Shown here: one piece after another, positions 25,577 to 35,712 of the stretch
Position numbering within the stretch: the stretch's first letter is position 1
Layout: each line of letters begins with the position of its first letter
Assembly: GCF_003201975.1 (NCBI RefSeq)
Contig: NZ_QJJQ01000002.1
Coordinates: 1-64,000 of the forward strand
Direction: 5' to 3'
DNA length: 64,000 nucleotides
Source: Pseudogracilibacillus auburnensis
GTDB lineage: Bacteria; Bacillota; Bacilli; Bacillales; Amphibacillaceae
The notes under the pieces: generated by a model
Told to the model about the DNA's origin: nothing
The model's database searches: none
What the model saw: only the letters and a program-made list of their open reading frames with translations
Program-made: the position numbers and the translations under genes

Positions 25577-26032
25577 TTGAATGATTATTTTATTTGCAAT
25601 AAGCATGCAGGCAATATTCAAACCTCTGGGATAATGATTTACGAGAATGAATATGTTTATGTTGGTCATATTGATGGAAATGGAAATCCAAACAACTATT
25701 TAGGCCATATGATGATCGACCTAAAAAGACACGTTCCAACACTTGGAGATATGAATATGGAGGAAGCAAAAGCTTTTGGTATAATAATAGCTAAAGTAAG
25801 TAATGCACTAATGAAATCTGAGAAGGCGGAGCATATTTATTCCTACGTTCTGGATGATAGTGTTCCCCACCTTCATTTGCACTTAGTTCCTCGCTATCTA
25901 AACACACCTAAAGAGTATTGGGGACCAAATGCTGTTTATGATTGGAAAGATGCCCCTATGGGTGGAGAAAACGATATTAACGGGCTTTGTACCCGTATCT
26001 CAACATACCTGGAGGATGATTCAAATGAATAA
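25577..26032 (+). CDS. HIT-family nucleotide hydrolase or transferase
   Basis: A 151-residue protein of the histidine-triad superfamily. The catalytic triad is seen as HLHLHLV at residues 98-104, preceded by SYVLDDSVP. The N-terminus has CNKHAG, with Cys7 and His10, a possible zinc pair. The middle GHMMIDLKRHVPTLGDM is the usual HIT beta-strand with a Pro-Thr turn. Such enzymes hydrolyse nucleoside phosphoramidates or dinucleoside polyphosphates; substrate unknown. It starts at TTG (25577), eight bases after AAAGGAGG, and overlaps the following PP2C-like gene by eight bases, so the two are translationally coupled. It does not resemble the usual Bacillus Hit protein closely. Confidence 0.82.
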   Translation: MNDYFICNKHAGNIQTSGIMIYENEYVYVGHIDGNGNPNNYLGHMMIDLKRHVPTLGDMNMEEAKAFGIIIAKVSNALMKSEKAEHIYSYVLDDSVPHLHLHLVPRYLNTPKEYWGPNAVYDWKDAPMGGENDINGLCTRISTYLEDDSNE

Positions 26033-26837
26033 CCCCGTTGAAGATTTTAGCTGGATCGGAAGCCAAAAAGATTTCATGGATAATCCTGAAGTCATCCTCC
26101 TTAATCATATTATGATTGGACGTTACGGTGGTAATACAAATACTGGACAATACAAAAACGAAGACGGATGTTTGGTATGGTTAAATGAAAACGAAGATTG
26201 GGAATTTGCCATTATGTTGGATGCTCATAATACCTCAGAAAGCGCTCTAATAACTTTAGAACTATTCGAAAATAATAAGGCTCAAATTAAACATGTATTA
26301 TCTCTACCAACAAATCGTCAAATGTTTAGAGAACTTGAAGAGAAAATTTTAAATATGTTTCTATCCGATGAGTTCTTGTCCGCTTGCAGAAAGATTACCG
26401 GGGAAACAGCTTGTTTGATTGTGGCTAGGAAAGATAAGTATGTGTGGTGGCTTCCAGTTGGAGACTGTATTGTTTATTTATTTCATCATGAATTAGCGAG
26501 GCTTGGTCAATATCAGTTAAATCAAAGACAATTTTTTGAATGGATAGGAGAAGTTAATACCTTTGAACAAGAGGTACCTTGTTATAGTATTGGGATAAAA
26601 GAATTAAGAAAAGGTGAAAATCATCTATTTTTAGCGACTGATGGATTAATTGAATGCCCGAATGAACTGTATTCAAAGCCAAGCAAGATTTTTAAAGCAT
26701 TTTACCATTCGAAAGATAATGAGAGTATTCAAACCATATTGAAAAATATTCAAGAAAATAATGTTCAAGATAACGCTACCATCGTTTCCTGGAAAGTAAA
26801 TATTTCAAAAGAAGCAAGTAGACCAAGCAATCAATAA
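26025..26837 (+). CDS. PP2C-like serine/threonine phosphatase
   Basis: A 270-residue protein with the PP2C motif series in divergent form: GQYKNEDGCLVW (metal Asp, about residues 42-53), MLDAHN in place of DGHGG (about 67), TGETACLIV (about 128), LPVGDCIVYLF (about 145), LFLATDGLIE (about 206) and VQDNATIVSW near the end. The metal-binding Asp residues appear kept. It has no membrane segment or sensor domain. The ATG at 26025 follows GGAGG and overlaps the HIT gene, with which it forms a two-gene operon. Its target, possibly a nucleotide-modified or phosphorylated protein, is not known. Confidence 0.78.
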   Translation: MNNPVEDFSWIGSQKDFMDNPEVILLNHIMIGRYGGNTNTGQYKNEDGCLVWLNENEDWEFAIMLDAHNTSESALITLELFENNKAQIKHVLSLPTNRQMFRELEEKILNMFLSDEFLSACRKITGETACLIVARKDKYVWWLPVGDCIVYLFHHELARLGQYQLNQRQFFEWIGEVNTFEQEVPCYSIGIKELRKGENHLFLATDGLIECPNELYSKPSKIFKAFYHSKDNESIQTILKNIQENNVQDNATIVSWKVNISKEASRPSNQ

Positions 26838-26878
26838 CAACCTTCTTTAATTTATTAAAATATAAAACATACTAAAAT

Positions 26879-26917
26879 TAGTGGGTTAGGTCATCGACGG
26901 ATGACTTTACCCACTGT
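26879..26917 (+). terminator. Stem-loop after the PP2C-like gene
   Basis: AGTGGGTTAGGTCATC and GATGACTTTACCCACT make a long stem around GACG. The following GTTACTATTTT is only moderately T-rich, so termination is likely but not strong. Confidence 0.55.
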
Positions 26918-26938
26918 TACTATTTTGAAGTTAATAGT

Positions 26939-27080
26939 GAGGTTAGGACAAAAGTGTTTTCACCAAGAAAAATCCAAACAATGATAGCTGCATATAACCC
27001 ACTCCGGAAATATACTTCGCTAAGATAATGATTTGTTCGTCTTTAGATTTGGTCGTTTTAGTTATGTCCCAGTCTCTTTT
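26939..27080 (+). repeat. Family B repeat, short form
   Basis: It runs from GAGGTTAGGACAAAAG to TTATGTCCCAGTCTC. Left and right arms are complementary (ACCAAGAAAAATCC..ACAA against TTTGTTCGTCTTTAGATTTGGT), so the 142 bases can fold into one long hairpin. It equals the long form at 18953 with the middle removed. It ends 45 bases before the pdhD stop. Confidence 0.85.
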
Positions 27081-27125
27081 GCTATTAATATTCTCCAGAC
27101 CGAACTTTTTTTCATACAGTTACTT

Positions 27126-28532
27126 TTATAGCATATGAATCGGTGTGCCAAGAGCAACTTCTGCTGCTTCCATCGTAATTTCACCAAGTGTTGGGTGAGC
27201 ATGGACAGTTAGCGCAATATCTTCAGCTGTCATTCCCGCTTCGATCGCTAGACCAATTTCAGCGATCATATCACTTGCATTTGGTCCAACAACTTGACCT
27301 CCGATGACTAAACCATCTTCCTCACGAGTAATCAACTTCAAAAATCCATCTGTATCATTAAGCGATAGTGCACGGCCGTTTGCTGCAAATGGGAATTTTG
27401 ATGCTTTAATTTTAATTCCGGCATCTTTCGCTTCTTGTTCCGTATATCCAACTGAAGCCATTTCTGGATCAGAAAATACAACTGCTGGCATGCCGATATA
27501 GTCGATTTCAGATTTTTTACCACTAATTGCTTCTGCAGCAACTTTTCCTTCGTAGGAAGCTTTATGTGCAAGTGGTAAGCCTGCAACAATATCACCAATT
27601 GCATAAATATTTTCTACGTTCGTACGACATTGTTTATCAATTTTAATAAGACCACGCTCATCCACTTCAACGCCTACTTGTTCTAGTCCAAGTTCGCTCG
27701 TATTAGGACGACGTCCGACTGTTACTAATACATAATCCGCTTCGATCGTTTCTTCTTTTCCAGCCGCTTCATATGTAACTTTCACACCGTTCTCTGTTTC
27801 TTCCACACCTTTTGCCATTGCACTTGTTACGATGTTCACGTCTTTTTTCTTCAAACGTTTTTTAACGGCAGCAGTCATTGGCTTTTCAAAAGTAGCTAAA
27901 ATTTCTTTTTCACCTTCAATAATCGTTACCTTTGTACCGAAATTAGCATACGCTGAGCCAAGTTCTGTACCAATGTATCCCCCGCCAATTACAACTAAGC
28001 TTTCAGGAATTTCTGTTAGGTTTAATCCACCAGTTGAATCAAGTACTCTTTCTGAAAAAGGAAAACTTGGAATTTCAATTGGCGTTGAACCTGTTGCAAT
28101 AATACAGTTGTTAAATGTATATGTTTGTGATTGTTTTTCGTCCATCACTTTTGCGTTATTTTTATCGATAAAATAAACTTCACCTTGTACGATATCCACT
28201 TTATTTCCTTTTAATAACGCTTCTACACCAGATGTTAATTTATTTACAATACCACTTTTCCATTCTTGAACTTTTGAAAAGTCTACTTTTACGTTTTCTG
28301 TAGATATACCGAGGTCTTCATTCCCTCGAGCAGCTTCAGTTAAATGACCTGCTTGGATTAATGCTTTCGAAGGAATACATCCTACGTTTAAGCACGTACC
28401 ACCTAACGCTCCTTTATCTACAATTGTTACTTTTTGACCAAGTTGTGCAGCACGAATTGCAGCAACATATCCTCCTGGTCCAGCTCCAACTACAAGCGTA
28501 TCTACTTCAATTGGAAAATCCCCTACTACCAT
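27126..28532 (-). CDS. pdhD: Dihydrolipoyl dehydrogenase (PDH E3)
   Basis: A 468-residue FAD enzyme that reoxidises dihydrolipoamide of the pyruvate dehydrogenase complex with NAD+. FAD-binding [17 protein letters not shown] (about 16-32), the redox disulfide [15 protein letters not shown] (about 42-56), the NAD-binding [10 protein letters not shown] (about 183) and the C-terminal [19 protein letters not shown] with the catalytic His-Glu pair are all visible. The start MVVGDFPIE is the same as in B. subtilis PdhD. Three bases separate it from pdhC. It is the last gene of the pdh operon. Confidence 0.97.
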   Translation of the reverse strand: MVVGDFPIEVDTLVVGAGPGGYVAAIRAAQLGQKVTIVDKGALGGTCLNVGCIPSKALIQAGHLTEAARGNEDLGISTENVKVDFSKVQEWKSGIVNKLTSGVEALLKGNKVDIVQGEVYFIDKNNAKVMDEKQSQTYTFNNCIIATGSTPIEIPSFPFSERVLDSTGGLNLTEIPESLVVIGGGYIGTELGSAYANFGTKVTIIEGEKEILATFEKPMTAAVKKRLKKKDVNIVTSAMAKGVEETENGVKVTYEAAGKEETIEADYVLVTVGRRPNTSELGLEQVGVEVDERGLIKIDKQCRTNVENIYAIGDIVAGLPLAHKASYEGKVAAEAISGKKSEIDYIGMPAVVFSDPEMASVGYTEQEAKDAGIKIKASKFPFAANGRALSLNDTDGFLKLITREEDGLVIGGQVVGPNASDMIAEIGLAIEAGMTAEDIALTVHAHPTLGEITMEAAEVALGTPIHML

Positions 28533-28535
28533 TAC

Positions 28536-29807
28536 TCACGCCTCCATCATGATTAATTGTGGATCATTTAATAATCTCTTGATTTGATTGAGAGCTTCTT
28601 GTCCTGTAGCACCGTCGACAATACGATGGTCGAAACTGAGTGATAGTGCAAGCACTGGTGCTACAACTATTTCACCATTACGAACAACTGGTTTTTCCGC
28701 GATACGACCGATTCCTAAAATAGCCGCTTCTGGATAATTTAAAACCGGAGTAAACCATTGCCCTCCTGCAGAACCGATATTCGTAATTGTATTCGAAGCA
28801 CCTTTCATCTCCTCAGCTGTTAGTTTACCACTACGAGCCTTCTCTGCCAACTCATTTATATCTTTTGAAATTTCAAATAAAGATTTTCTATCAGCATCTT
28901 TGACAACAGGAACGAGTAATCCTTTTTCTGTATCTGCTGCTATTCCAATATTATAGTAATGCTTATGAATGATTTCATCTGTTTCATCATCAACAGCCGC
29001 ATTCATAATCGGATACTTTTTAGAAGCAGAAATAAGTGCCTTTACAACATATGGTAGGTAAGTCAATTTAATCCCTTGTTCTGCCGCTACTTCTTTAAAA
29101 CGTTTTCGGTGGGCAACAAGTTCCGTTACATCAACCTCATCCATTAACGTAACATGCGGTGCTTTCGTTTTCGAATTGACCATCGCTTTTGCAATCGCTT
29201 TTCTGATCCCACTCATTTTTTCACGCGTTTCCGCATACGTGCCTTTTGGAATCGATACTGGTTTTTCGGAAGTTTCTGTTTCAGTTGTATCTGCAGAAGT
29301 AGTTTCTTCCGCCGTGTCCACATCACCTTGTACAAATCGATCGATATCTTCTTTCAAAATACGACCGTTTTTACCAGTCCCTTTTACCTCTTGAATTGTC
29401 ACATCATTTTCACGTGCATACTTACGGACAGAAGGCATTGCGATGACTCGTTTACTAGAATCTGCACTTGCCGGTGCCTCAGTTAGTTCAGAAGCTTTTT
29501 CTTCCACTTTTTCATCTTTCTCTACTTGTTCCTCTACCTCTTCTATTGGTTCTTCTTCTGATTCGTACCCTTCTGCATCAATGCTAATGAGTGGGTCACC
29601 AACAACGGCCACCTCTCCTTCAGCAACATGAATTTTAAGTGCAGTCCCTTCAACAGGAGAAGGTATTTCAACGACTGCTTTATCATTTTGAACTTCACAT
29701 AATGGATCGTCTTCTTTTATTTCTTCGCCTTCTTTTACAAACCATTTTAAAATTTCACCTTCATGGATACCTTCACCGATATCCGGTAATTTAAATTGAT
29801 AAGCCAC
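28536..29807 (-). CDS. pdhC: Dihydrolipoamide acetyltransferase (PDH E2)
   Basis: A 423-residue core subunit of pyruvate dehydrogenase. Domains in order: one lipoyl domain (about 1-80, with lipoyl Lys in [11 protein letters not shown]), an acidic linker rich in Glu and Ser, a peripheral subunit-binding domain (about 120-157, [17 protein letters not shown]), a second Thr/Ser/Glu-rich linker, and the acyltransferase domain with the active-site motif [15 protein letters not shown] near residue 390. The lone lipoyl domain is typical of Bacillus PdhC. It lies 24 bases after pdhB. Confidence 0.97.
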   Translation of the reverse strand: MAYQFKLPDIGEGIHEGEILKWFVKEGEEIKEDDPLCEVQNDKAVVEIPSPVEGTALKIHVAEGEVAVVGDPLISIDAEGYESEEEPIEEVEEQVEKDEKVEEKASELTEAPASADSSKRVIAMPSVRKYARENDVTIQEVKGTGKNGRILKEDIDRFVQGDVDTAEETTSADTTETETSEKPVSIPKGTYAETREKMSGIRKAIAKAMVNSKTKAPHVTLMDEVDVTELVAHRKRFKEVAAEQGIKLTYLPYVVKALISASKKYPIMNAAVDDETDEIIHKHYYNIGIAADTEKGLLVPVVKDADRKSLFEISKDINELAEKARSGKLTAEEMKGASNTITNIGSAGGQWFTPVLNYPEAAILGIGRIAEKPVVRNGEIVVAPVLALSLSFDHRIVDGATGQEALNQIKRLLNDPQLIMMEA

Positions 29808-29831
29808 AATGTCAACCTCCTATCTATTCTG

Positions 29832-30809
29832 TTAAAAGTTCATAACTGCTGCTACTTTTTCGATAATATCTTTATGATCTGGTAACCATGCATCTTCTAC
29901 CGCGGCAAAAGAATATACTGTATCTGGTGCCGTCACACGAAGAACCGGAGCTTCTAAATGTAGAATAGCTCTCTCTTGAATTTCAGCTGCTACGGTTGCG
30001 GCAATGCCTGCTTGACGCTGTGCTTCCTGCACAACAACGGCACGATTTGTTTTTTCTACTGATGCAATAATCGTATCAATATCGAGAGGAGAAACCGTAC
30101 GTAGGTCGATTACTTCTGCATCAATACCGTCTTTTTCAAGTTCACTAGCTGCTTTTAAACATGCGTGAACCATTGCGCCATATGCAATCAATGTTACATC
30201 TTTACCTTCACGCTTTATATCAGCTTTACCGATTTCAATTGTATATTCTTCCTCAGGTACTTCGCCACGGAATGATCGGTATAATTTCATATGTTCTAAA
30301 AAGATGACTGGGTCATTATCACGAATAGCGGAAATTAATAATCCTTTTGCATCATATGGTGTAGAAGGAATCACAACTTTAAGTCCTGGTTGTTGTGCCA
30401 TAAGCCCCTCTAATGAATCGGCATGTAACTCTGGTGTTTGCACTCCCCCACCAAACGGCGAACGTACAGTTATCGGTGATGTAAACGTATTTCCTGTCCG
30501 ATATCTCATTCGAGCCATTTGGCCACTTATTGAATCCATTACTTCATATAAAAATCCGAAGAATTGAATTTCCGGTACTGGTCGATATCCTTCTAAAGCG
30601 AGCCCGATCGCTAGTCCACCGATTGCAGACTCGGCAAGTGGTGTATCAAACACACGATCTTCTCCAAATTCTTTTTGTAATCCCTCTGTCGCTCGGAAAA
30701 CACCACCATTTTGTCCAACATCTTCGCCGAATACTAGCACATTTTCATCTTTATTCAGTTCATTTCGCATCGCATCCGTAATTGCTTGAATCATTGTCAT
30801 TTGTGCCAT
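29832..30809 (-). CDS. pdhB: Pyruvate dehydrogenase E1 beta subunit
   Basis: A 325-residue subunit that pairs with PdhA to decarboxylate pyruvate on thiamine diphosphate. Family blocks seen: [21 protein letters not shown] (about 23-43, cofactor contact Glu), [25 protein letters not shown] (about 56-80), [18 protein letters not shown] and [13 protein letters not shown] near the end. It starts one base after the pdhA stop, which implies translational coupling of the two E1 subunits. Confidence 0.97.
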   Translation of the reverse strand: MAQMTMIQAITDAMRNELNKDENVLVFGEDVGQNGGVFRATEGLQKEFGEDRVFDTPLAESAIGGLAIGLALEGYRPVPEIQFFGFLYEVMDSISGQMARMRYRTGNTFTSPITVRSPFGGGVQTPELHADSLEGLMAQQPGLKVVIPSTPYDAKGLLISAIRDNDPVIFLEHMKLYRSFRGEVPEEEYTIEIGKADIKREGKDVTLIAYGAMVHACLKAASELEKDGIDAEVIDLRTVSPLDIDTIIASVEKTNRAVVVQEAQRQAGIAATVAAEIQERAILHLEAPVLRVTAPDTVYSFAAVEDAWLPDHKDIIEKVAAVMNF

Positions 30810-30810
30810 G

Positions 30811-31950
<1,140 letters not shown>

Positions 31951-31956
31951 TTAAAA

Positions 31957-32017
31957 CTTTCACACAAAATGTATGAAAGCCTTTTACTAAACTGTTCTAC
32001 TTATTTATTCTTTCATA
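31957..32017 (-). promoter_or_regulatory. pdhA leader with mutually exclusive hairpins
   Basis: Read on the minus strand there are three short segments: TATGAAAG (32017-32010), CTTTCATA (31979-31972) and TGTGAAAG (31964-31957). The middle one can pair with either neighbour. The last pairing is followed by TTTTA. This could be an attenuator, or chance in AT-rich DNA. Confidence 0.3.
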
Positions 32018-32042
32018 GTAGTACAATGTTTCATGTAAATAT

Positions 32043-32072
32043 AGTGTAGCTTATCAACCTATGAAAGGTCAA
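32043..32072 (-). promoter_or_regulatory. Probable sigma-A promoter of the pdh operon
   Basis: On the minus strand TTGACC (32072-32067), 18 bases and TACACT (32048-32043). It lies about 150 bases before pdhA, and no better match occurs in the interval. Nothing else is seen between 32073 and the ykyA terminator. Confidence 0.55.
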
Positions 32073-32294
32073 TGTTTTTAACTGTTAATCTGAATTTTTA
32101 ACAAGAAAAAAATTATTTTATTTGGTTGTTATATGACGTCATCCCTTATCTGTTATACTTATATATAGAAACTGTACTAGTCTGTATAGGGAGAATATTA
32201 TCTGTATTAATACAAATGTCTAAGTATTTTTTGAAAATCAATTTTTGCGGTTTTGATGTATTCCACAAAAAAAGCATTCTTTCATCTATACCCA

Positions 32295-32332
32295 TAAAAA
32301 AGAGAGTTAAATCTATGCTGTTTAACTCTCCC
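32295..32332 (-). terminator. Terminator after ykyA
   Basis: GAGAGTTAAA and TTTAACTCTC form a ten-base stem, and on the minus strand the stem is followed by TTTTTTATGG. It separates ykyA from the pdh promoter. Confidence 0.8.
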
Positions 32333-32343
32333 TCTCACATTTA

Positions 32344-32985
32344 TTATTCACTTACCATCTCATAATATTCTTCTTTTAAACTATTGTATAAGACCGTTTC
32401 TTTATTAAATGTTTCATTCGCTTTCAATACTTCATCATAACTATCATTCACATTAGCTATCACTGCATATACTTCATTTTCCTTAAATTCCTCTTGCTGA
32501 AAAAGCGAATATAAGCTTTTTGTCAACTCGATCGATTCTGCATAATTTCCGTAAACTACTTCATATGCATCATACCGATTAATCATCGTTTCATACATCT
32601 TTTCTGCTTGCTCCTTCTCCTCAGGATCCGATATCTTATCGATTAACGGAGCAATTTGTTCAAATTCTATTCGTGATTCATCAAGACTTTCTTTTTCTAA
32701 TTTAACATATTCCATCCGTTCCTCCAATAAATCCATTGCTTCCGTAGATAGTTCAACAACTTTTTCATAATCTTCAGTGCCAAGCCCAATTATTTCGTTA
32801 TAAATTTTCTCATCTTCTTTTTCTAATTCATAAATTTTTTCTTGATTCTCTTCAAAAGCTGCCTCTATTTCAACAGTCGCCTCTATATGTTCAGACACTT
32901 TATCCATAACATTTTCTTCATTATTACAAGCGACGAGGATGAAGAAAATAAACATTGTTATCATAGCTTGAGTAAATTTGACCAA
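32344..32985 (-). CDS. ykyA: YkyA-type lipoprotein
   Basis: A 213-residue lipoprotein of the YkyA (putative cell-wall binding lipoprotein) family. The signal peptide ends FFILVAC (Cys near residue 18). The mature part is very rich in Glu, Lys and Tyr and predicted as long coiled-coil helices. The TTG at 32985 is seven bases after GGAGGG; an upstream ATG would add 22 residues and spoil the signal. In B. subtilis ykyA lies between defB and pdhA, as here, although the def gene is now on the opposite strand about 1.3 kb away beyond repeats. Confidence 0.85.
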   Translation of the reverse strand: MVKFTQAMITMFIFFILVACNNEENVMDKVSEHIEATVEIEAAFEENQEKIYELEKEDEKIYNEIIGLGTEDYEKVVELSTEAMDLLEERMEYVKLEKESLDESRIEFEQIAPLIDKISDPEEKEQAEKMYETMINRYDAYEVVYGNYAESIELTKSLYSLFQQEEFKENEVYAVIANVNDSYDEVLKANETFNKETVLYNSLKEEYYEMVSE

Positions 32986-33356
32986 CCGTAATCCCTCCAA
33001 TACTAGAATTGTTAAATAGTTTGTTTTTTCATTAATCATTGTATGATGCAATGTATGTATTTATTTGCAGGAAGATGTAATTTGAATCACTTTACAGCAA
33101 CGAAATAATCCTTTATCTAGTTTAGCGCCATCTATACAAGATTCCAAATAATAACTCAACTTTTGCAGAGTGAAATGGATTAACCTGCCTGGTAAAAAGA
33201 AGTGGGATGAAGATACAGTGCGCAAACTGACTTCGGATCAACTGGTTGCTGGAAAGTAGTCTATTTATACCTAGCCTCCACCCGCTCCTTTCATTACGTT
33301 TGTTGCTATTACCGCGCATTTGAAATAAACTACGGAGTAACTTCGAATAGTGAATG

Positions 33357-33612
33357 TCTATCTGCTACGGAAATACACTACGTTTTCCGCGGACAGCTGG
33401 TGAGCCTCCTCGTTCTCAATTAAAGGAAGACCAACTAAAACCGGCCTTTGCGGCCAACGTCGGCATCCCCCTTGCCGAGGGCCGGGGGTCTCACCGATGC
33501 CTTTCCTCCCGCGACGCACAATGTTTTCGATGGGACGAGTAAGCGCAGTCCCAGTCCCCAGGAACGTGACCGCTTTTTTTAGCTGACCAGGAGTCTCCGT
33601 GTATTCCTTCGC
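33357..33612 (+). repeat. Family B repeat, central part
   Basis: From TATCTGCTACGGAAATACACTACG to GACCAGGAGTCTCCGTGTATTCC this matches the inner part of the long form at 18953 (GGTGAGCCTCCTCG, a GGCC-centred palindrome, a CGCACAATG module). The outer inverted arms are missing. The 300 bases before it (33052-33356) hold no gene apart from a 34-codon remnant described in the findings. Confidence 0.8.
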
Positions 33613-33685
33613 TCAGGTGGGTGTAGTCAATCATTACTGTTATTTGTTATGGATGTAATAAAATAATTTTCATTCACCCTACGTT

Positions 33686-33976
33686 GGGTCTACTGAATAA
33701 ACAGATATCCCATCTAAATCAATAGTTTGTATCCGTTTTTCTCGATATAAAGTACAAGGGTTTTGACTGTTTTACCAAAAACCTTTGCATATGCAATGAA
33801 CTACTCTAGTTGTTTGGAGCGAAAGTGACTGACTCCAGCGGGAAAAGCGCGAGTCTGAAGACCCCGCAGGAAGTGGTTTTCTTCCGAGGAGGCTGAAGCT
33901 GTGCCCGCGGAAAGCATGTCACATTTCGCGGAAAACAACGGTAGCATGGAACGCAATTTAGTTGTTCAGCAGACCC
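33686..33976 (+). repeat. Family A repeat, complete copy with inverted ends
   Basis: The 291-base element begins GGGTCTACTGAATAAAC and ends GTTGTTCAGCAGACCC, imperfect inverted repeats of about 16 bases. Inside are CTGGAGCGAAAGTGACTGACTCCAG (a small palindrome), the GAAGACCCCGCAGG core and CCGCGGAAAGC. No long reading frame is inside, so it is a non-autonomous, MITE-like unit. It reads as the reference for the partial copies at 1, 4533 and 12370. Confidence 0.82.
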
Positions 33977-34281
33977 TAAGTTACCGCACAGTTTATCTTT
34001 TATATGATGTAACAAAAAAAGATTTGGTAAGAGAAGGATTCGCCGTTCCAATCTCTTGGAAAATTGTTTATTATACCAAGAGTGACAAGGATATAATTAG
34101 AAGCTTCCAAAGCTTAATTTAGCGAGCTGTTTGAACTCATTTGATTGGTGCTAAAGTGGAGCAATAATAAATAAAAGTGAACATTACACATTCGTATAAA
34201 GTAGGTTTTTACCATTTTTTTCGATTACTTGTGTTAAAATAAACAAGAGTATGTGAACATTTGGAGATAGGAGTTTGGAAA

Positions 34282-34830
34282 ATGTTATTAATGAAAGATA
34301 TTGTTAGAGACGGACATCCAGCATTAAGAAAAAAATCCGCAGAAATTAGTTTACCACCATCCGCTGAGGATGTTCATATATTAAATGAAATGATGGCTTT
34401 TATAAAAAACAGTCAAGATGATGAATTAGCTGAAAAGTATAAATTACGTTCAGGTGTTGGGCTTGCCGCACCACAAATTGGAATGAATAAACAGCTTATC
34501 GTCGTTCATTTTACACATGATCAGAAACAGTACAGTTATCAGCTCATTAACCCAAAAATTATTAGTCATTCCGTTGAAAAGGCATTTTTAAGTGGTGGAG
34601 AAGGGTGCTTATCGGTCGATGAAGTAATTGAAGGATATGTCGTTCGTCATGCTCGTATCACTGTACGTGCTTTTGATATCGAGGGAAACCCTTTGAAATT
34701 GAGGTTCAAAGGTTATCCGGCAATTGTCCTGCAACATGAAATTGATCATTTAAACGGTGTAATGTTTTATGACTATATTAATGAGCAAAATCCATTTTAT
34801 GTGCCCAAAAACGCCAGAGCGATTGATTAA
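34282..34830 (+). CDS. def: Peptide deformylase
   Basis: A 182-residue metalloenzyme that removes the N-formyl group from new proteins. All three signature motifs are present: [10 protein letters not shown] (about 57-66), EGCLSVDE (about 108-115, metal Cys) and [15 protein letters not shown] (about 150-164, HEXDH). It has the insertion [13 protein letters not shown] typical of type 2 deformylases of Gram-positive bacteria, so it corresponds to DefB of B. subtilis. The ATG at 34282 follows GGAG by eight bases; an ATG at 34261 inside the ribosome site is less likely. An extended -10 sequence TGTGTTAAAAT lies about 50 bases upstream. Confidence 0.95.
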   Translation: MLLMKDIVRDGHPALRKKSAEISLPPSAEDVHILNEMMAFIKNSQDDELAEKYKLRSGVGLAAPQIGMNKQLIVVHFTHDQKQYSYQLINPKIISHSVEKAFLSGGEGCLSVDEVIEGYVVRHARITVRAFDIEGNPLKLRFKGYPAIVLQHEIDHLNGVMFYDYINEQNPFYVPKNARAID

Positions 34831-34846
34831 CTAATTAAAGTGCGTG

Positions 34847-35016
34847 TTCAAAAAGGGCAATAAAACAGGCGCGGTCGGCTAAGATCGCTAGCGTCCGCTA
34901 AATGTGCAGTCCTAGGACGTCATGCTTAACCAGTGAGCAGTAAGAAAGTGTCTATACCTTCTAAGTTTGCCAAAGAAATGCGAGGTGTCAATTTAACCGG
35001 ACTTTTTAAGCTTACC
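34847..35016 (+). repeat. Family C repeat
   Basis: It begins GTGTTCAAAAAGGG and ends GGACTTTTTAAGC, giving short inverted ends. Inside are GGTCGGCTAAGATCGCTAGCG, CAGTCCTAGGACGTCATGC and TGCCAAAGAAATGCGAGGTGTCA. The last part recurs at about 46072-46122. The remaining bases to 35300 are AT-rich without a gene. Confidence 0.65.
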
Positions 35017-35300
35017 TCATAAAGAATGAATCAATCACTCTACATCTCAATCACTTTTTTAGATTTTTGATCTACGTATAATATACATAAGAATGTTAAA
35101 AATAAAGGTAGAAAAATGCTTGCATTAGTTTAACCTTATTTACTTTTAAGGATCACTTATTATTTATGTATGCGTAAATTTTTAAAATTATAATTGATAT
35201 TTATTCCAATAATAATGAAATCATATTATAATAAAACTAACAGGGATTGGATCGGCCTAAACTTATTGCTTTTCTTTGTTTAGAAAGGAGATGTAGGGTG

Positions 35301-35384
35301 ATGTTGAAACGCCTGAAAGAAAAGCTGAAAAGAAAGTGGAAGGAATTTTTAAAACAAGGACGTGTACCGACAACTGATAAATGA
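35301..35384 (+). CDS. Putative 27-residue basic peptide
   Basis: A 27-codon frame starting at ATG 35301 with a strong AAAGGAG ribosome site eight to nine bases upstream. The peptide is strongly basic (ten Lys, three Arg) with hydrophobic residues every third or fourth position in MLKRLKEKLKRKWKEFLK, so it would form an amphipathic helix of about 18 residues; the tail is QGRVPTTDK. It lies 117 bases before rpoY on the same strand. I know no family for it. The ribosome site and amphipathic pattern argue that it is real, but short frames in A-rich DNA often look basic. Confidence 0.5.
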   Translation: MLKRLKEKLKRKWKEFLKQGRVPTTDK

Positions 35385-35501
35385 TATGTATAACTACTTT
35401 ACAGACAACACTTGTGAAACAAAACATGGAAGCAAAATAGAAACAATTATCATCTTAAACAATAATTTTTTTAACCGAATAAACATATTAGGAGAGATAC
35501 A

Positions 35502-35711
35502 ATGATATTTAAGGTTTTATATCAACCTTCAGCACATATTGCTCCCGTGCGTGAACGTACGGAAAGTATTTATGTTGAAGCAGAAACAGAACGAGAAGTT
35601 CGTTCGAAATTAAAAGATCGAGATATTAATATTGAGTTAATCCAAGCATTAGATGACGTACATTTAGCATATGAAAAAAAGTCTGAATTCTTCACGATAG
35701 AGAGCGTGTAA
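35502..35711 (+). CDS. rpoY: RNA polymerase epsilon subunit (RpoY)
   Basis: A 69-residue protein of the RpoY/YkzG family (DUF1447), a small subunit of Gram-positive RNA polymerase structurally like phage Gp2. The family start [26 protein letters not shown] is visible (here cited as residues 2-27), followed by [11 protein letters not shown] and an [15 protein letters not shown] helix. It begins after GGAGAG and ends one base before rnjA, so the two genes are coupled, as in B. subtilis. Confidence 0.94.
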   Translation: MIFKVLYQPSAHIAPVRERTESIYVEAETEREVRSKLKDRDINIELIQALDDVHLAYEKKSEFFTIESV

Positions 35712-35712
35712 G

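Noticed and set aside
35160-35300. A Fur box in front of the 27-residue peptide gene
   Set aside because: TGATATTTATTCCAA and nearby sequence match the Fur consensus poorly, about ten of fourteen positions in AT-rich DNA.
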